A DNA stretch of 64,000 bases from Novosphingobium sp. PP1Y (GTDB lineage: Bacteria > Pseudomonadota > Alphaproteobacteria > Sphingomonadales > Sphingomonadaceae): the NCBI RefSeq assembly GCF_000253255.1, contig NC_015580.1, forward strand, positions 2,865,001 to 2,929,000. Reading direction: 5' to 3'. The translations under genes were made by a program, and so were the position numbers. Within the stretch, counting starts at the first letter, position 1; each line of letters begins with the position of its first letter. Of this stretch, positions 43,485 to 51,923 are shown one piece after another. Below the pieces are notes generated by a model. It was not told the DNA's origin and made no database searches. It was given only the letters and a program-made list of their open reading frames with translations.

Positions 43485-44459
43485 TCAGACTCGCAGCAGG
43501 CTCGCGCCCCAAGTGAAACCGCCGCCCATGGCTTCAAGGACGACGAGATCGCCTTCGCGGATTCGGCCATCGCGAACGGCCTGATCGAGGGCCAGCGGCA
43601 CCGAAGCAGCCGAAGTATTCGCGTGCTGGCTAACAGTCATGACGACCTTTTCAACCGGCAGGCCCAGCTTCTTGGCCGTCGCATCAAGGATACGGGCATT
43701 GGCCTGGTGAGGCACCAGCCAGTCGATGTCAGACGACTGAAGTCCAACTTCTTCAAGCACTTCATTGAGAACCTGGGCCAGGTTCACAACCGCGTGGCGG
43801 AACACTTCACGGCCCTTCATGCGCAACTTGCCGACGGTTCCGGTCGTCGAAGGACCACCATCGACGTAGAGCAGTTCGTTGTGCGCGCCATCGGCATGCA
43901 GGCGCGAAGCCAGGATGCCGCGGGGCTGATCGCTGTCGCCCTGTTCCCGCGCTTCGAAGATTGCCGCACCGGCACCGTCGCCGAACAGCACGCAAGTCGT
44001 GCGGTCTTCCCAATCGAGGATGCGCGAGAAGGTTTCCGAACCGATCACAAGCGCGCGCTGGGCCATTCCCGAGCGGAGCATCGAATCGGCAACGCCTACG
44101 GCATACAGGAAACCGGAACACACCGCGGCAACGTCGAAAGCAATGCAGCCGCCACAGTCCAGATTCTTCTGAACGATCGTCGCCGAAGCCGGAAAGGTCT
44201 GGTCGGGCGTGGCAGTCGCCAGGATGATGAGGTCGATGGAAGCCGCGTCGATGCCGGCCGCCTCGATCGCCTTGCGCGCCGCGTCGGTGGCAAGGCTCGA
44301 GGTCGTCTCGTCCTCGGCAGCGATGTAGCGATTGGTTATGCCGGTGCGCTCGACGATCCACTCATCGCTGGTATCGACTTGGGCTGCCAGTTCAGCATTG
44401 CTTACCGCGCGGCGTGGGAGCGCCGAACCGGTACCGATCAGAACCGAGCGCCGGGTCAT
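43485..44459 (-). CDS. fabH: 3-oxoacyl-ACP synthase III
   Basis: Starts fatty-acid synthesis by condensing an acyl-CoA, usually acetyl-CoA, with malonyl-ACP. The 324 residues have the full catalytic triad: Cys114 (AVCSGFLYAV), His251 (VPHQANARI) and Asn281 (SQHANTSAASVPLAL), and the C-terminal GGGFTWGASLLRV. Length is typical. It overlaps the plsX stop by four bases in the order rpmF-plsX-fabH, the common bacterial lipid cluster. Confidence 0.96.
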   Translation of the reverse strand: MTRRSVLIGTGSALPRRAVSNAELAAQVDTSDEWIVERTGITNRYIAAEDETTSSLATDAARKAIEAAGIDAASIDLIILATATPDQTFPASATIVQKNLDCGGCIAFDVAAVCSGFLYAVGVADSMLRSGMAQRALVIGSETFSRILDWEDRTTCVLFGDGAGAAIFEAREQGDSDQPRGILASRLHADGAHNELLYVDGGPSTTGTVGKLRMKGREVFRHAVVNLAQVLNEVLEEVGLQSSDIDWLVPHQANARILDATAKKLGLPVEKVVMTVSQHANTSAASVPLALDQAVRDGRIREGDLVVLEAMGGGFTWGASLLRV

Positions 44460-45517
44460 GCCCGCTCTTCCTGGTTCCGGGGCATGCGCAGCGAGGCTTC
44501 ACCCACGCGGGCAAGGTCGGCAGTGATCCGCTCGGTCACATTTTCCTCCAGGAGCCGCGCAGTCAGCGCAACGGCATTGGCCACGCCCGCAGCATTCGCG
44601 CTGCCATGGCTTTTCACGACGATGCCGTTCAGGCCAAGGAACACGGCGCCATTATGGTTATTGGGGTCTAGGTGATGCTTTAGCAACTCGGTCGCCGGAC
44701 GCGAAATCAGGAAGCCGATCTTCGAGCGCAGCGAACTGGAGAAGCTGCGACGCAGCAGGTCGCCAACGAATCGCGCCGTCCCTTCGACCGCCTTGAGAGC
44801 TATATTGCCGGAGAAACCGTCGGTCACGACGACATCGACATCGCCGCGGCAAACCTTGTCCGCCTCGGTAAAGCCGTCGAAGGACATGGACAGGTCACCG
44901 GCCGCCGCCTTGAGCGTTGCCGCTGCATCGCGCAGCAGTTCCGTGCCCTTGATCTCTTCAGTACCGATATTGAGCAGGCGCAGGCGCGGTTGCTCGCGCC
45001 CCGTCGCCACGCGGGCATAGGCTGCGCCCATGATCGCGAACTGCACGAGATTGCGGCTATCGCACTCGGTATTGGCGCCGAGGTCGAGCATCACTACGTC
45101 ATTGTCGCCCAGCGTGGGTAACAGTGCCGCAAGCGCGGGACGATCGATGCCCGGCATCGTACGCAAGGTGAGCTTGGCGATCGCCATCAGCGCACCGGTA
45201 TTACCGGAACTGACGGCTGCACCCGCGTCGCCGGCCTTCACCGCAGCGATGGCGCGCCCCATGGACGTGCCTTTCGCGCGGCGCAGGGCCTGGCTCGGCT
45301 TGTCCTCGCCACTGATCACACCATCGGTGTGCAGGATTTCCGATGCCCCGCGAAGGTTCGGATGATCCTCGAGCGCGGCCTTGATCCGCGTCTCGTCGCC
45401 GACGAGGAGGAAATTGAAACGGTCATGGCGACGGCGCGCGAGTGCCGCGCCCTCGATCATGACGCGCACGCCCTCATCGCCGCCCATCGCATCGATAGCG
45501 ATACGCGGCAGAGTCAT
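44456..45517 (-). CDS. plsX: Phosphate acyltransferase PlsX
   Basis: Makes acyl-phosphate from acyl-ACP for phospholipid synthesis, peripheral at the inner membrane. ATG at 45517 with CGGAG upstream gives 353 residues beginning MTLPRIAIDAMGGDEG, the hallmark N terminus. Other conserved parts are GAAVSSGNTGALMAIA, LDLGANTECDSRNLVQFA and VVTDGFSGNIALKAVEGTA. It follows rpmF by 28 bases. Confidence 0.96.
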   Translation of the reverse strand: MTLPRIAIDAMGGDEGVRVMIEGAALARRRHDRFNFLLVGDETRIKAALEDHPNLRGASEILHTDGVISGEDKPSQALRRAKGTSMGRAIAAVKAGDAGAAVSSGNTGALMAIAKLTLRTMPGIDRPALAALLPTLGDNDVVMLDLGANTECDSRNLVQFAIMGAAYARVATGREQPRLRLLNIGTEEIKGTELLRDAAATLKAAAGDLSMSFDGFTEADKVCRGDVDVVVTDGFSGNIALKAVEGTARFVGDLLRRSFSSSLRSKIGFLISRPATELLKHHLDPNNHNGAVFLGLNGIVVKSHGSANAAGVANAVALTARLLEENVTERITADLARVGEASLRMPRNQEERA

Positions 45518-45545
45518 GGGCAATCTCCGAACTTCGTCTGAGGTC

Positions 45546-45725
45546 TTAGATTTCGACCGCGACGATCTCGCGGCCATTGTAGTGACCGCAAGCGTTGCAG
45601 AGGTTGTGCGGGCGCTTCAGCTCGCCGCAGTTCGGGCACTCATGAAACGCTTCAACCTTGAGGGCATCATGGCTGCGGCGCATGCCCCGGCGGGACGGGG
45701 TCGTTTTTCTCTTAGGGACAGCCAT
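45546..45725 (-). CDS. rpmF: 50S ribosomal protein L32
   Basis: 59 residues starting MAVPKRKTTPSRRGMRRSHD at the ATG at 45725; the longer open frame upstream is not part of the protein. Four Cys (30, 33, 43, 46) in ECPNCGELKRPHNLCNACGH form the zinc-binding (C+) form of L32. First gene of the rpmF-plsX-fabH cluster. Confidence 0.96.
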   Translation of the reverse strand: MAVPKRKTTPSRRGMRRSHDALKVEAFHECPNCGELKRPHNLCNACGHYNGREIVAVEI

Positions 45726-45890
45726 TTTGGCACCTGTTCCTGGAAATGCGTTAATGTCAAAAAGGCCGCCGGGAACCGTCACCCGGAACCGGCGGCTTGC
45801 GAAGGCGGGCCTATAACCGATTTCTGACGAGTTGCAACCCGTTGATACCTTCCTCATGTAGCCAAAACCACATTGGGGGAGATGCCCGGG

Positions 45891-46283
45891 ATGATTCTTC
45901 AGACGACTCTATGCCTTGCCGCCGCTGCTGCGGTCATCAATTTCTGGCTGCTGACGCGGGTCGGCAGGCTGCGCATGGCGGCCAAGGTCCTGCATGGAGA
46001 CGGCGGCAATGAAGCCATTGCACGCCGAATGCGCGCGCAGCTCAACTTCGTAGAGAACACGCCGTTCGTCCTGATCCTGATCGCGGCCATCGAAATGACC
46101 GGCAAGGCCGGCCCCTGGCTGGCAATCGCGGGCTCCATATACATGGCCGCGCGGGTCGCCCACGCCTTCGGCATGGACAGGTCGGATTCGAACCTCCTGC
46201 GCGCGGGCGGGATCATTGTAACTGTCCTCACCCTTCTGGGTCTGTCGGTCGTGGCGATCCTGATCGCCCTGGGCCGCCTCTGA
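45891..46283 (+). CDS. MAPEG family membrane protein
   Basis: About 130 residues with four membrane helices, similar to the MAPEG superfamily (glutathione transferase/eicosanoid type). The family pattern is in RRMRAQLNFVENTPFVLILI and AARVAHAFGMDR. ATG at 45891 is preferred because GGGGGAG lies nine bases upstream; an ATG at 45882 is also in frame. Bacterial members are poorly characterised. It converges on the metallo-beta-lactamase gene with four bases between them. Confidence 0.85.
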   Translation: MILQTTLCLAAAAAVINFWLLTRVGRLRMAAKVLHGDGGNEAIARRMRAQLNFVENTPFVLILIAAIEMTGKAGPWLAIAGSIYMAARVAHAFGMDRSDSNLLRAGGIIVTVLTLLGLSVVAILIALGRL

Positions 46284-46287
46284 TCCG

Positions 46288-46962
46288 TCAGGAGGCGCGG
46301 CGCGATAGCGCCGCGTCACTGACGTAGGGATTGTGGCGACGCTCCTCTCCGAAGGTACTGACAGGGCCGTGCCCGGGCACGAAGGTCACATCGTCACCAA
46401 GCGGCCACAGACGTGTGGTGATCGATTCGATCAGATCGTCGAGATTGCCGCGCGGAAAGTCCCAGCGCCCGATACCGCCTTGGAACAGGACGTCACCGAC
46501 CATGGCGAACTTGCTGGGCGCATGATGGAAGACGACATGCCCCGGCGTGTGCCCCGGACAGTGATAGACGTCGAGCGTCAGCTCACCGACCTGGACCTGG
46601 TCTCCGTTCTCCAGCCAGCGGTCCGGCTCGAAAGTATGTGCCTCCATGTTCCAGCGCGGACCATCGTCGCTGAGCTGGGCGATCCAGAAGCGGTCCTCTT
46701 CCTGAGGCCCTTCGATCGGCACGCCCAATTCCCTGGCCAGTTCGCCGGCCATTCCGCAATGATCGAGGTGACCGTGCGTGACCAACACCTTCTCCAGCGT
46801 CACGCCGGTCTTTTCCAGCGCCGCCTTGAGCTTGTCGAGGTCGCCACCGGGATCGACCAGCGCCCCGCGCATGGTCGTGGTGCACCACAATAGCGTGCAG
46901 TTCTGCTGGAGCGGGGTAACGGGAATGATTCCCACGCGCATCGGCGGTTCGGTCTGGGTCAT
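46288..46962 (-). CDS. Metallo-beta-lactamase-fold hydrolase (glyoxalase II/YcbL type)
   Basis: 224 residues. The zinc motif is VTHGHLDHCG (His63, His65, Asp67, His68), with further ligands in CPGHTPGHV, VGDVLFQGGIGR and VPGHGPVSTFG. This layout is that of YcbL-like type I glyoxalase II proteins, which hydrolyse S-lactoylglutathione or related thioesters; the substrate is not proven by sequence. The second Met (residue 8) could also be the start. Its C-terminal codons form a perfect hairpin (46296-46315). Confidence 0.88.
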   Translation of the reverse strand: MTQTEPPMRVGIIPVTPLQQNCTLLWCTTTMRGALVDPGGDLDKLKAALEKTGVTLEKVLVTHGHLDHCGMAGELARELGVPIEGPQEEDRFWIAQLSDDGPRWNMEAHTFEPDRWLENGDQVQVGELTLDVYHCPGHTPGHVVFHHAPSKFAMVGDVLFQGGIGRWDFPRGNLDDLIESITTRLWPLGDDVTFVPGHGPVSTFGEERRHNPYVSDAALSRRAS

Positions 46963-47044
46963 GGGACGGGAAATGGCGGCCTAACGCCGCGATTGCAACC
47001 GTCCTGCCAACACACGGGCGATCTTGCAATGCTTCCAGCGCCGA

Positions 47045-47680
47045 CTAGAGGCGCCCACCTTTCCAGACCACGCGCCCGATCACGTCGATGCTACCGGCCG
47101 GACATTCAATCGGGTCATAGACCTTGTTGTCGCTGATGAGCCGCACGGCCCCGCCCGGGCCGCGTTCGATGCGCTTGACGAGGAGGTTGCCCTCGTGCCG
47201 CAAGACGTGAATGCCTTCACTGAGGGCCCGCACGGTGCGGTCGACCAGGATCTCGTCGCCGTCCTGCAAGGTAGGCGCCATCGAATCGCCGGCCACGGCA
47301 ATGGCGCTCAGCGCCTTAGGATCGAGGCCCATGCTGCGCAACCAGCGCGGCGAAAAGCGGATCGTGCCCAGCAATTCCTCCTCTCCGGCAAAGGCTCCGC
47401 CGCCGGCCGAGGCATCGACTGCAAGCCTGGGTACGTCGACCCAGTCCTGCAGGCGTTTCGAGGAAATTTCCTTCGGCCGACCCAGCACCGATTCGTCCAC
47501 GCCGAAGAACCTGGCGAGCTTGCCGCGATCGCCTTCCTCCAGCTTGCGCGGGCTACCCTTGCGAACGAACTGTTGGAGATAACTCGGATTTTTTCCCAGC
47601 ATTCGCGATAAGGCGGAGAGACTGGCGCCGCGTTTCTCGGCCAGTTCCAGCAGTGCTCCGCGGGGATCGGTCATGTCCAT
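47045..47680 (-). CDS. LexA-like (S24) HTH repressor with intact self-cleavage residues
   Basis: 211 residues. The N-terminal ~65 form a helix-turn-helix domain (LSALSRMLGKNPSYLQQFVR); residues ~88-211 form an S24 peptidase domain. The Ser-Lys dyad is Ser133 (AGDSMAPTLQDGD) and Lys169 (LLVKRIERG), and Ala92-Gly93 in VDASAGGGAFAG is a plausible cleavage site, as in phage CI and LexA proteins. It is probably inactivated by RecA-type signals. It is divergent from two small genes, with palindromes between. No phage genes are nearby, so it looks like a resident chromosomal regulator. Confidence 0.87.
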   Translation of the reverse strand: MDMTDPRGALLELAEKRGASLSALSRMLGKNPSYLQQFVRKGSPRKLEEGDRGKLARFFGVDESVLGRPKEISSKRLQDWVDVPRLAVDASAGGGAFAGEEELLGTIRFSPRWLRSMGLDPKALSAIAVAGDSMAPTLQDGDEILVDRTVRALSEGIHVLRHEGNLLVKRIERGPGGAVRLISDNKVYDPIECPAGSIDVIGRVVWKGGRL

Positions 47681-47698
47681 TTTGTAATCCGTAGGTGA

Positions 47699-47722
47699 AG
47701 GAAATTTCCTAGACAAGTAGGA
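47699..47722. promoter_or_regulatory. Palindromic operator region between the S24 repressor and the 62-aa gene
   Basis: AGGAAATTTCCT (47699-47710) is a perfect 12-base palindrome 19 bases before the S24 start codon. It overlaps a second inverted pair, TCCTA (47707-47711) and TAGGA (47718-47722). On the minus strand TTGTCT lies beside it at a sensible -35 distance from TACGGA. The arrangement suits autorepression by the S24 protein and joint control of the divergent small genes. Confidence 0.55.
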
Positions 47723-47783
47723 TTTCGATTGGAACATACCATGAACACCGCCAACGAATCCAACACGGAAAGGATCAGGATCG

Positions 47784-47972
47784 ATGCTTTTGCGTCAGAT
47801 CGAACGCTTCCTGCGCCAGACGGACATGCCCTGGACCAAGTTCGGGCGGCTCGCTGCGCAAGATCCGCGCTTCGTGGCCGACTTGCGCAATGGCCGCATT
47901 CCCCGCGCCCGCACGGCGGCGCGGGTCGAGCAATTCATGCGAAACTATCAGGAGACCGATCATGCGCTTTGA
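47784..47972 (+). CDS. 62-residue HTH-like small protein divergent from the S24 repressor
   Basis: Short basic protein with a helix-turn-helix look: MPWTKFGRLAAQDPRFVADL, then RNGRIPRARTAARVEQFM, where the second helix ends in Arg-rich residues as in Cro-like proteins. The ATG at 47784 follows AGGATCAGGATCG. Residues are typical of the surrounding codon use. I do not know a named family with certainty. It overlaps the next gene by 11 bases, and is the first plus-strand gene from the operator region. Confidence 0.72.
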   Translation: MLLRQIERFLRQTDMPWTKFGRLAAQDPRFVADLRNGRIPRARTAARVEQFMRNYQETDHAL

Positions 47973-48345
47973 CCCCACTTCCGACCGATCGATGCTCGAC
48001 GCGCTGCGTGCCCGCACTTCAGGATCAGTCCGGCGCGGCCCCTGGCTCAAACTGCTTTGCGAGGTACTCGCTCTGGCAGGACCGCAAGGCGAACTGCTGC
48101 GCCATGGCGAGCGGCCATGGAGTAGCGCAACATTCTCGGGCAGCCGCCACAGTCTTGCGCTTTCGTTTACCGGCGAGCGGGCCATCGACGCCGGAGAGGC
48201 GCTGATCGCCGCCCTGCCCGACCATGAATTCGCGATCCCCGGCCATCTCGTCGCAGATGCCACGATCACCGGCGTCGATCACCATAACGGCCCCGAACCG
48301 CGCATGACGGTCGAAGCCGAATTTCTCCTGCTCGAGGAGTGCTGA
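47962..48345 (+). CDS. Uncharacterised 127-residue protein coupled to the HTH-like gene
   Basis: I do not recognise the family. The ATG at 47962 has AGGAGACC upstream and starts inside the end of the 62-aa gene, so translation is coupled. The protein is soluble, alpha+beta, with conserved-looking stretches GPWLKLLCEVLALAGPQGEL and FSGSRHSLALSFTGERAIDA. No signal peptide, membrane segment, metal motif or known active site is visible. The context with an S24 repressor suggests regulation or a stress response. Confidence 0.68.
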   Translation: MRFDPTSDRSMLDALRARTSGSVRRGPWLKLLCEVLALAGPQGELLRHGERPWSSATFSGSRHSLALSFTGERAIDAGEALIAALPDHEFAIPGHLVADATITGVDHHNGPEPRMTVEAEFLLLEEC

Positions 48346-48372
48346 TCGAGGCGAGAACCTGTTTCCGGACGC

Positions 48373-50046
48373 TCAGAGCGCCCGGGACAGATCCTTGATG
48401 TCCGTGTTCAGGATGCGATCGTTTTCCGAGTAGTCCACCGGGCAGTCGATGACATGAACGCCTGGGGTATCGCGGCACTGGGCCAGCAGCTCGCTCAAAT
48501 GCTGCGCGCTTTCGACCCGATACCCCTTGGCCCCGTAGCTTTCGGCATACTTCACGAAATCGGGGTTGTTGTAGGTCAGGCCGAAGTCGGCGAACCCCAT
48601 GTTCGCCTGCTTCCAGCGAATCATCCCGTAGGCATTGTCGTTGAGGATCAGCACGGTCAGATTGAGGCCGAGTCGAACCGCCGTTTCCAGCTCCTGGCTG
48701 TTCATCATGAACCCGCCGTCGCCGCAGATCGCCATGACCTTGCGCTCGGGATAGACCATGGCGCTCGCCATCGCGGAGGGTAGCCCTGCCCCCATCGTCG
48801 CCAGCGCATTGTCGAGCAGGACGGTGTTGGGCTTGCAGGCACAGAAGCCGCGGGCGAACCAGATCTTGTAGACGCCGTTGTCGAGGCAGATGATCGCATC
48901 GTCGGGCATCGAATCGCGAACCTGCTGCACAAGGTGCGGCGGGAAGATCGGAAAGCGCTCGTCCGCCGCTAGCTTCGCGGTGTGTTCCAGTTCGGCCTTG
49001 CGGAAGCCGAGCATGGCGTCGAAGTTCCATTTCGGCGACGGCACAACCGCTTCCTTGATCTGCCACATGGCATTCGCGATGTCGCCGATCACCTCGATGT
49101 GCGGGAAGTAGACAGGGTCTACTTCCGCCGTCTTGGTCGATATATGGACAACCACGCGGTCATCGCGCGTGCCGTCGTTGTGCATGAAGAACGGCGGCTT
49201 CTCGATCACGTCGTGACCGATGTTGAGGATGCAGTCGGCATCCTCGATGGCGCGATGGACGAAGTCACCGGCCGAAAGCGCGGCGCACCCCAGGAACTTG
49301 GGGTGACGCTCATCGATCACGCCCTTGCCGAGCTGGGTAGTGAGGAAGGGGATGCCGGTCTTCTCGACGAATTCGCCCAGCATCTTGCTGGTCATCTTGC
49401 GATTCGCACCGGCACCGATCACCAGCAGCGGCTTCTTCGCGTTCTGCAGCGCATCGACGGCCTGGGCGATCGACTTCACGTCGGCTGTCGGGCGGCGGAC
49501 GATCGAGCGGCGCACGGGACGCGAATCGGTGTGCTCGTCGGCAATGTCCTCGGGCAGTTCGATGTGCGTTGCGCCCGGCTTTTCCTCCTCGGCGATGCGG
49601 AAGGCTTCGCGCACCCGGCTCGGGATGTTGTCCGAGGATGCCATCTGGTGCGCGTACTTGGTGATCGGCCCCATCATGGAGACGACGTCCAGAATCTGGA
49701 AACGGCCCTGCTTCGATTTCTTGATCGGCTTCTGGCCCGTAATCATCAGCATCGGCATGCCGCCCAGCGTCGCATAGGCCGCCGCGGTGACGAAATTGGT
49801 CGCGCCCGGCCCCAGGGTCGAGAGGCACACGCCGGTCTTGCCGGTATGCCGTCCGTAGGTCGCAGCCATGAAACCGGCGCCCTGCTCGTGGCGGGTCAGG
49901 ATGAGCTTGATTTTTTCAGATCGCGAGAGCGAGTCCAGAAAGTCGAGGTTCTCTTCGCCGGGAACGCCGAAGATGTACTCGACGCCTTCCTCTTCAAGGC
50001 ACTCGATAAAAACATCCGAAGCCTTGCGCTTGTCGCCCTCTGCCAT
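48373..50046 (-). CDS. Acetolactate synthase-like thiamine-diphosphate enzyme, no small subunit
   Basis: 557 residues of the ThDP-dependent decarboxylase family, annotated in most genomes as acetolactate synthase large subunit. The catalytic Glu54 is in ILTRHEQGAGFMAA, and the ThDP/Mg motif is GDGGFMMNSQELE from residue 442, ending around LNDN. The middle domain has LLVIGAGANRK. No ilvN small-subunit gene is adjacent and the protein resembles catabolic AlsS-type enzymes, so it may not serve branched-chain amino-acid synthesis. It is followed by the convergent 127-aa gene. Confidence 0.87.
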   Translation of the reverse strand: MAEGDKRKASDVFIECLEEEGVEYIFGVPGEENLDFLDSLSRSEKIKLILTRHEQGAGFMAATYGRHTGKTGVCLSTLGPGATNFVTAAAYATLGGMPMLMITGQKPIKKSKQGRFQILDVVSMMGPITKYAHQMASSDNIPSRVREAFRIAEEEKPGATHIELPEDIADEHTDSRPVRRSIVRRPTADVKSIAQAVDALQNAKKPLLVIGAGANRKMTSKMLGEFVEKTGIPFLTTQLGKGVIDERHPKFLGCAALSAGDFVHRAIEDADCILNIGHDVIEKPPFFMHNDGTRDDRVVVHISTKTAEVDPVYFPHIEVIGDIANAMWQIKEAVVPSPKWNFDAMLGFRKAELEHTAKLAADERFPIFPPHLVQQVRDSMPDDAIICLDNGVYKIWFARGFCACKPNTVLLDNALATMGAGLPSAMASAMVYPERKVMAICGDGGFMMNSQELETAVRLGLNLTVLILNDNAYGMIRWKQANMGFADFGLTYNNPDFVKYAESYGAKGYRVESAQHLSELLAQCRDTPGVHVIDCPVDYSENDRILNTDIKDLSRAL

Positions 50047-50314
50047 TTCGCTTTCCCCGTTTCTGATCTTATACAGAGCCGGTATAGAACTATCCGGCCT
50101 CGCGTCATGTGCAAATACGCATTCCGGCGCAGCGCGCGCCCTGATGAATTCGCTAGCGACCTCTTTCTTTAAATAGGGCTAAGGCAGCGAAATTAGTTGC
50201 GCGCAGGGGACATCGAGGGCGCGCAGGACGCGCCCTTGGGCATTCCGTGCATCAGATGACCGGGCGGCCGAGCGGTTGCCCCGGAAAATCGCGACCAGCA
50301 GGCGAAAGCCGGTT

Positions 50315-51766
50315 TCAGCCGAGCTTCCACTCCCAGCCGAGCGGATCGCCGTCCATCACTTCCACGCCCTTCGCAGCCAGTTCGTCACGCAGGGCATCGG
50401 AGGCGGCAAAGTCCTTTGCGGCGCGCGCGTCCTTGCGCGCCGCCAGCGCGGCCTCGATTTCCGTTTCGGAAATAACGGCACTCTTCGGACGCAGGCGCAA
50501 GTCGGCGCGGGACGTCCCGAAGAGATCGAGACCGAGCACCGCATCCATCGCTTCCACGACGGCACGCTTGGCCGCGGGATCGACCTTCTTGGCCGCAAGC
50601 ACGTCTTCCAGCGCCGTCAGCGCGACCGGGGTGTTGAGATCCTCGGACATCGCCTTCTCGAAAGTCTCGACCATCGCGGCGAGTTTGGGGTGCGAAGGCG
50701 ATCCGGCCTCGACACCAGCAAGGCGCTCGGCAGCCATGATCATGCGCTTGAGGCGGGTGAGCGCGGCGCCAAGGCCGTCCCACGAGAATTCCAGTTCCGA
50801 GCGATAATGCGCCTGCAGGCACATCATGCGGTAGGCGAGCGGATGATAGCCCTTGTCGATCAAGAGTTGCAGACGAAGGAATTCGCCCGACGACTTGCTC
50901 ATCTTGCCCGAGCGCTCGACCAGGAAGTTGTTGTGCATCCACACCCGCGCACCCGAGTTTGCCGGTATGTCGAGCCCGTTGGTGCAGCAGAACGCCTGAT
51001 TCTGTGCGATTTCGTTGGGGTGATGGATCTCGCGGTGATCGATGCCGCCGGTATGGATGTCGAAGGGAAAGCCCAGCAGCTTGCCCGACATGACAGAGCA
51101 TTCCAGGTGCCAGCCGGGCGCGCCCGGCCCCCAGGGCGAATCCCACTCCATCTGGCGCTTCTCTCCGACCGGAGTCTTGCGCCAGATCGCGAAGTCTGCG
51201 GCATTGCGCTTGCCGTCGACCGCCTCGATGCGGCCTTCGCCCTCTTCCGTCACGGCACGGGCCAGGCGGCCGTAGTCGGCCACGGTGGAAACGTCGAAGT
51301 AGAGGCCGCTGTCGATCTCGTAGCAGTGCTTGTCGGCGATCTGCTTCGCGAACTCGATCATCTGCGGCACATATTCCGTCGCCACCGACCACTGGGCGGG
51401 CTGACGTATGTTGAGCGCGGCGATGTCGGTCCAATATGCCTCGGTATAGTGGCGTGCGATGTCCCAGATGGACTGCGCCTTCTCGGCGGCCATCTTCTCC
51501 ATCTTGTCCTCGCCGGCATCGGCATCGTCGGTCAGGTGGCCAACGTCGGTGATGTTGATGACGTGGGTGAGCTTGTAGCCCTTGTGGCTCAGCGTACGCC
51601 CGAGGATATCGGCAAAGACATAGGCGCGCATGTTGCCGATATGCGGGTAGTTGTAGACCGTGGGCCCGCATGAATAGACCCGCGCCTCGCCCTCATGGAC
51701 GGGCTGGAACGGTTCCAACTGGCGGGTCAGGCTGTTGAACAGCGTCAGTGCATGGGCATCGGTCAT
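50315..51766 (-). CDS. cysS: Cysteinyl-tRNA synthetase
   Basis: Class I synthetase, 483 residues. Zinc ligands include Cys33 in VYSCGPTVYNYPHIGNMRAY (with HIGN, 42-45), Cys in WHLECSVMSG and His in GIDHREIHHPNE; the KMSKS loop is SGKMSKSSGEF near 290. ATG at 51766 is the only reasonable start. There is 268 bases between its stop and the upstream end of the acetolactate synthase gene, with a GC hairpin at 50216-50236 that lacks a T run. Confidence 0.96.
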   Translation of the reverse strand: MTDAHALTLFNSLTRQLEPFQPVHEGEARVYSCGPTVYNYPHIGNMRAYVFADILGRTLSHKGYKLTHVINITDVGHLTDDADAGEDKMEKMAAEKAQSIWDIARHYTEAYWTDIAALNIRQPAQWSVATEYVPQMIEFAKQIADKHCYEIDSGLYFDVSTVADYGRLARAVTEEGEGRIEAVDGKRNAADFAIWRKTPVGEKRQMEWDSPWGPGAPGWHLECSVMSGKLLGFPFDIHTGGIDHREIHHPNEIAQNQAFCCTNGLDIPANSGARVWMHNNFLVERSGKMSKSSGEFLRLQLLIDKGYHPLAYRMMCLQAHYRSELEFSWDGLGAALTRLKRMIMAAERLAGVEAGSPSHPKLAAMVETFEKAMSEDLNTPVALTALEDVLAAKKVDPAAKRAVVEAMDAVLGLDLFGTSRADLRLRPKSAVISETEIEAALAARKDARAAKDFAASDALRDELAAKGVEVMDGDPLGWEWKLG

Positions 51767-51923
51767 GGCCGAGGGGCATTAGGCGGCGATGCGTGGCAGT
51801 CAAGGTGCATGCAAGGCGCTACGGGATCGAACCAGGCCGACGGAGCGGTACGCGGACATGTCAAAGGCCAAGCCGGGCTAAAAGTCAGCGGCCCGGGCAG
51901 TGCGGCCAACGATCGCGGACGGC

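Noticed and set aside
50216..50236. Perfect 8-bp GC hairpin after cysS
   Set aside because: No T run follows on either strand, so a terminator call is not supported; it may be chance in GC-rich DNA.
51812..51840. tRNA-like T-loop (GGTTCGATCC on the minus strand) after cysS
   Set aside because: The bases around it do not form a T stem (CCTGG against CCGTA), and no anticodon or acceptor stem fits in the flanking sequence.
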